A stretch of 46,210 nt of DNA from Desulfamplus sp. (GTDB taxonomy: Bacteria; Desulfobacterota; Desulfobacteria; Desulfobacterales; Desulfobacteraceae): positions 1-46,210 of the forward strand of contig JADGBC010000006.1 in the NCBI GenBank assembly GCA_015231705.1, read 5' to 3'. Positions 43,754 through 46,210 of the stretch are shown one piece after another. The notes under the pieces were generated by a model. It saw only the letters and a list, made by a program, of their open reading frames with translations, ran no database searches and was not told where the DNA came from. A program made the position numbers and the translations under genes. Position 1 is the stretch's first letter, and the number at the start of each line of letters is the position of its first letter.

Positions 43754-44527
43754 ATGAGTGAAGATATGATTCCCATAGGGAGTGATGAAATTTTGCCATT
43801 TAAATGTTTACCTGATGTCTCATGTTTCAATGAGTGTTGCAGAGATTTGAATCAGGTCTTAACTCCTTATGATATTTTGCGTTTAAAAAGGAGTCTGAGT
43901 ATTAAATCGGACATTTTTTTGAAAAAATATACATCTCGTCACAATGGTCCTGGGTCTGGCCTTCCAGTTATAACATTTAAAGCAGACCCTTCCTCTGGAT
44001 ATGCCTGTCCACTTGTAAGGGAATCCGGCTGTTCCGTATATGATGACAGGCCCGCATCCTGCAGAATGTATCCTTTGGCAAGGGCGATTGTACGCTCCAG
44101 AGAGACCGGAGAGTTGACAGAGCATTTTGCACTTATTGAAGAGCCTCACTGCAACGGCTTTGGCCATAAGAATGGCTACCCGCACAGAGGAACTCCTGTT
44201 AAATATATGTCCGTCCGAGAGTGGCTAAAAGGGCAGGATGTAGATCTTCATAATGAAATGAATGATAAGATGATGGAAATTATAAGCCTCAAAAATCGTA
44301 TCATGCCTGGGAAACTTGATGGGGTTGATGCTGACAGGTTCTATCTTGCATGTTACGATCTGGATACATTCAGAGATAGAATTATAAAAGATGCTTTGCT
44401 GGATAATTTAAATATGCCACTCTCTTTTCTTGAAAAGGTCAGACGTGATGACATTGCCCTTCTTGAGCTCGGGATGTCATGGGTTAAAAATATACTGTTT
44501 GGAATTGAGATCAATCTATGGAATTAA
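43754..44527 (+). CDS. YkgJ family cysteine cluster protein
   Basis: The protein is 257 aa with the YkgJ/UPF0153 pattern: CLPDVSCFNECCRDLN near residue 18, then CPLVRESGCSVYDDRPASCRMYPL around 92-115. The conserved cysteines are thought to chelate zinc or iron; the function of the family is unknown. The C-terminal half (residues 150-257) is helical and outside the core domain. The ATG at 43754 has only a distant AAAGGA. Its last 10 bases overlap the SDR gene that follows, so the two are likely cotranslated. Confidence 0.9.
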   Translation: MSEDMIPIGSDEILPFKCLPDVSCFNECCRDLNQVLTPYDILRLKRSLSIKSDIFLKKYTSRHNGPGSGLPVITFKADPSSGYACPLVRESGCSVYDDRPASCRMYPLARAIVRSRETGELTEHFALIEEPHCNGFGHKNGYPHRGTPVKYMSVREWLKGQDVDLHNEMNDKMMEIISLKNRIMPGKLDGVDADRFYLACYDLDTFRDRIIKDALLDNLNMPLSFLEKVRRDDIALLELGMSWVKNILFGIEINLWN

Positions 44528-45336
44528 AAGGTAAAACAGCTCTTGTGCTTGGTGCTGTCAAAGGAATTGGAAGAGCTATAGGGCTTGCCCTTGCTCAGGA
44601 GGGGGTAAAGCTTGCTCTGACCCGCCATGATTGGCATCAAAGCTTTAAATGTATGGAAGAGGCTTTCAATCTCTCTGGGGTTGAATATGAGATTTATGAT
44701 GTTAACCTGCTGGATATAGAACAGATTGCCTACTTGAAAACCCAGATAGAAAAACGTTTTGGTGCTATTGATATTTTGATAAATAATATTGAACGCGGCG
44801 GGTGGCCTGCAGTGCATGGAGAGTATGTTCAGGAACAATGGGATCTCGAATTCTCCACCACTTTGCGTGCCAAAAGATGGATCTTCAGTGAGATGCTTCC
44901 GTTATTAAAAAAATCAGAGAGTGCTGTCATTATCAACTTTTCATCTATTGCCGCTATTGTTGGCAGATCTGGTCCCGCGGCTCCTCTGTTTAATGATGGA
45001 TATTCTGCTGCTGCAAGAGGGGTCTCCCTGCTTACTGAAACCTGGGCCAGGCTTGGAGCACCCTTAATCCGCGTGAACGAGATTATGCTTGGCATATTTG
45101 AGACTCGTCACGCACAGGGAACACGAGGTTGGGAAGAGGTTCTGACAGATGATGAAAAAAAAGCTGTCATTGACCATACTCTTGTCGGCAGGACAGGAGC
45201 TCTTGATGATGTTGTGAAAGCTGTCTTGTTCATTATTAAAGACGCTCCCTATATGACAGGAAGTGTTTTGCGACTTGACGGGGGTTATGTTCTAGGTGGC
45301 GAGAGAGTCCCATTAATGCCTGCTGGAGTGCTTTGA
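44518..45336 (+). CDS. SDR family oxidoreductase-like protein with atypical active site
   Basis: The 272-residue protein has the SDR cofactor motif GAVKGIGRAIG (residues 12-22), the NN motif (LINNIERGG, an NNxxG variant) and the catalytic Ser region (INFSSIAAIVG). The catalytic Y-x3-K is replaced by YSAAAR (Y162 with Ala at the Lys position and Arg one residue later). The C-terminus (APYMTGSVLRLDGGYVLG) is the usual SDR end. Loss of the Lys normally abolishes or alters dehydrogenase activity, so this may be a divergent enzyme or a binding protein. It overlaps the YkgJ-type gene by 10 bases. Confidence 0.88.
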   Translation: MELKGKTALVLGAVKGIGRAIGLALAQEGVKLALTRHDWHQSFKCMEEAFNLSGVEYEIYDVNLLDIEQIAYLKTQIEKRFGAIDILINNIERGGWPAVHGEYVQEQWDLEFSTTLRAKRWIFSEMLPLLKKSESAVIINFSSIAAIVGRSGPAAPLFNDGYSAAARGVSLLTETWARLGAPLIRVNEIMLGIFETRHAQGTRGWEEVLTDDEKKAVIDHTLVGRTGALDDVVKAVLFIIKDAPYMTGSVLRLDGGYVLGGERVPLMPAGVL

Positions 45337-45431
45337 AAATCTGGATGTGTTCGTTGACATCCTAAAAAAATTGATATTATTTTGAAGTAGATGTACTGTC
45401 CTAAAAAAGCATTCTCACCTATATCTCTTTT

Positions 45432-45498
45432 AAAGTACTTACACTTTGTTTATAAAAAATTCCTGAAACATAGAAATATGGATAAAGAGAATGTTCAC
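45432..45498 (+). repeat. Family D repeat, divergent copy 3
   Basis: AAAGTACTTACACTTTGTTT, AAAAAATTCCTGAAA and TAAAGAGAATG align with copy 2 (9889-9962) with several changes. A 60-residue plus-strand ORF across it is probably spurious. Confidence 0.5.
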
Positions 45499-45523
45499 TT
45501 GCAGATAAAGGATCTCTTTGATT

Positions 45524-45841
45524 TTATGAAAGAAGTCTCTCCACTTCGGCATTTAGTCTCTTTATCTCGCTGACTAAAATCTCAGAGCCGCCATCTTTTG
45601 CTGCAAGCAGATCATTCCCCCATTTCTGCAGCATAGGAGTGTCAATACGTCGCAGAGAGTTGTCACGAGACCATTCTCTGCCTATTTTTTCACCAAGAAT
45701 TTCAAGTTGTTGATGTAGATTCTCTTTTTCAGGAGAGGAAAAGGGCTTAAGGGTATCTTTAATCCGACTTTTCCACCCCTTGACCAGAAATGTGCCTTCC
45801 TGAAATTTCTTAAACCAGTTTTCTTCTTCTCTGCTGTACAT
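45524..45841 (-). CDS. Small hypothetical protein, helical and charged
   Basis: The protein is 105 aa: EEENWFKKFQEGTFLVKGWKSRIKDTLKPFSSPEKENLHQQLEILGEKIGREWSRDN, then a C-terminal helix with heptad-like leucines (ILVSEIKRLNAEVERLL) likely to form a coiled coil. I do not recognise the family. AAAGGAGCTTTTATG gives a good ribosome site, and the composition is that of a real soluble protein. It converges on the SDR gene, with no operon partner in the window. Confidence 0.7.
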   Translation of the reverse strand: MYSREEENWFKKFQEGTFLVKGWKSRIKDTLKPFSSPEKENLHQQLEILGEKIGREWSRDNSLRRIDTPMLQKWGNDLLAAKDGGSEILVSEIKRLNAEVERLLS

Positions 45842-46210
45842 AAAAGCTCCTTTATTGAATATTATTCACATTATTCCCCGTATGTGGGGTTAAGGCTTAA
45901 TAACTGGGTTGAAAATTATTAGTTCAAAAATTCGGAAATTAAGAATCAAAATGCATGACTTTTTTTGGTTTTAAAATATTTTTACAACAGTTTTTTAAAT
46001 ATAAAATTGCTACTTCATTAATGTGTTCTCTGCTGTTGTGTAGACAAGCTAAAAAAGATTGACACAACCAATATGGTCTGTAAAGAATTAATTTTTAATG
46101 GCAGCGATTAGGAAGTTTCTTTCTTGATATTTACTTTTTTAGATGGAGTTTCAAAGAAATGTTACAAGCAAAGGTAGATTGTGCACTAAATCTTCAATAT
46201 TCTCCCAGGT
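45842..46210. other. Gene-free right end
   Basis: AT-rich sequence with no ORF of note and no hairpin that I would call. It probably contains the promoter of the small hypothetical gene and the flank of the next gene beyond the window. Confidence 0.6.

Noticed and set aside
45391-45573. 60-residue plus-strand ORF
   Set aside because: It is made largely of a degenerate family D repeat and overlaps the 3' end of a better minus-strand gene.

Overview
The window looks like chromosomal DNA from an AT-rich, Gram-negative, dissimilatory sulfate-reducing bacterium of the Desulfobacteraceae type (Desulfobacterota). The basis is a complete aprB-aprA and qmoA-qmoB-qmoC set, a detached F0 ATP synthase cluster (atpZ-atpI-atpB-atpE), a stand-alone heptose adenylyltransferase pointing to LPS, and many two-component, chemosensory and c-di-GMP proteins. 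I saw no tRNA, rRNA, CRISPR array, intact transposase or prophage gene.

Layout. 1-3.3 kb is a decayed accessory zone: a 48-residue stub of a pRiA4b ORF-3-like protein, two small uncertain ORFs, a DUF1848 protein and a broken RtcB-like gene. 3.4-7.7 kb (+) holds comF, rfaE2, pgeF, then atpZ, atpI, atpB and atpE, closed by a strong terminator. A convergent M24 aminopeptidase follows (7.8-9.1 kb, -). 9.1-10 kb is a gene-free block packed with dispersed repeats. 10-12.3 kb (+) carries a membrane diguanylate cyclase and a thioredoxin-fold/HEAT fusion. From 12.5 to 43 kb nearly everything is on the minus strand: a ZIP transporter, a DUF3999/DUF2339 membrane pair, transketolase, a solute-binding protein, a radical SAM protein, an HI0933-type flavoprotein, a histidine kinase, a DeoR-type regulator, a chemosensory operon (GGDEF, CheA, CheD, HDOD, response regulator, CheX, CheB), a cold shock protein, qmoCBA and aprAB. 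The last 2.5 kb has a YkgJ-type cysteine-cluster protein overlapping an atypical SDR (+) and a small hypothetical protein (-).

How the genes work together. AprBA reduces adenylylsulfate to sulfite, and QmoABC is the menaquinone-linked membrane complex thought to supply its electrons, so the two operons form the second step of sulfate respiration; sat and dsrAB are not in this window. The resulting ion gradient feeds the F-type ATPase whose F0 part is encoded here, and its c subunit retains most of a sodium-type ion site. The che operon has kinase, deamidase, methylesterase and CheX phosphatase but no receptor, CheW or CheR nearby, so it must use partners encoded elsewhere.

The most unusual content is non-coding. 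At least five families of intergenic repeats occur. Family A has six copies, all in one orientation, built from a conserved GAAAGTC/GACTTTC stem followed by one of two interchangeable 3' hairpin modules; its terminal TTAT supplies the stop codon of at least two minus-strand genes. Family B, a different palindrome, supplies the start region of the DUF3999 gene. Families C, D and E are further palindromic elements. All functions are assigned by reading motifs in the translated ORFs; no database search was run.
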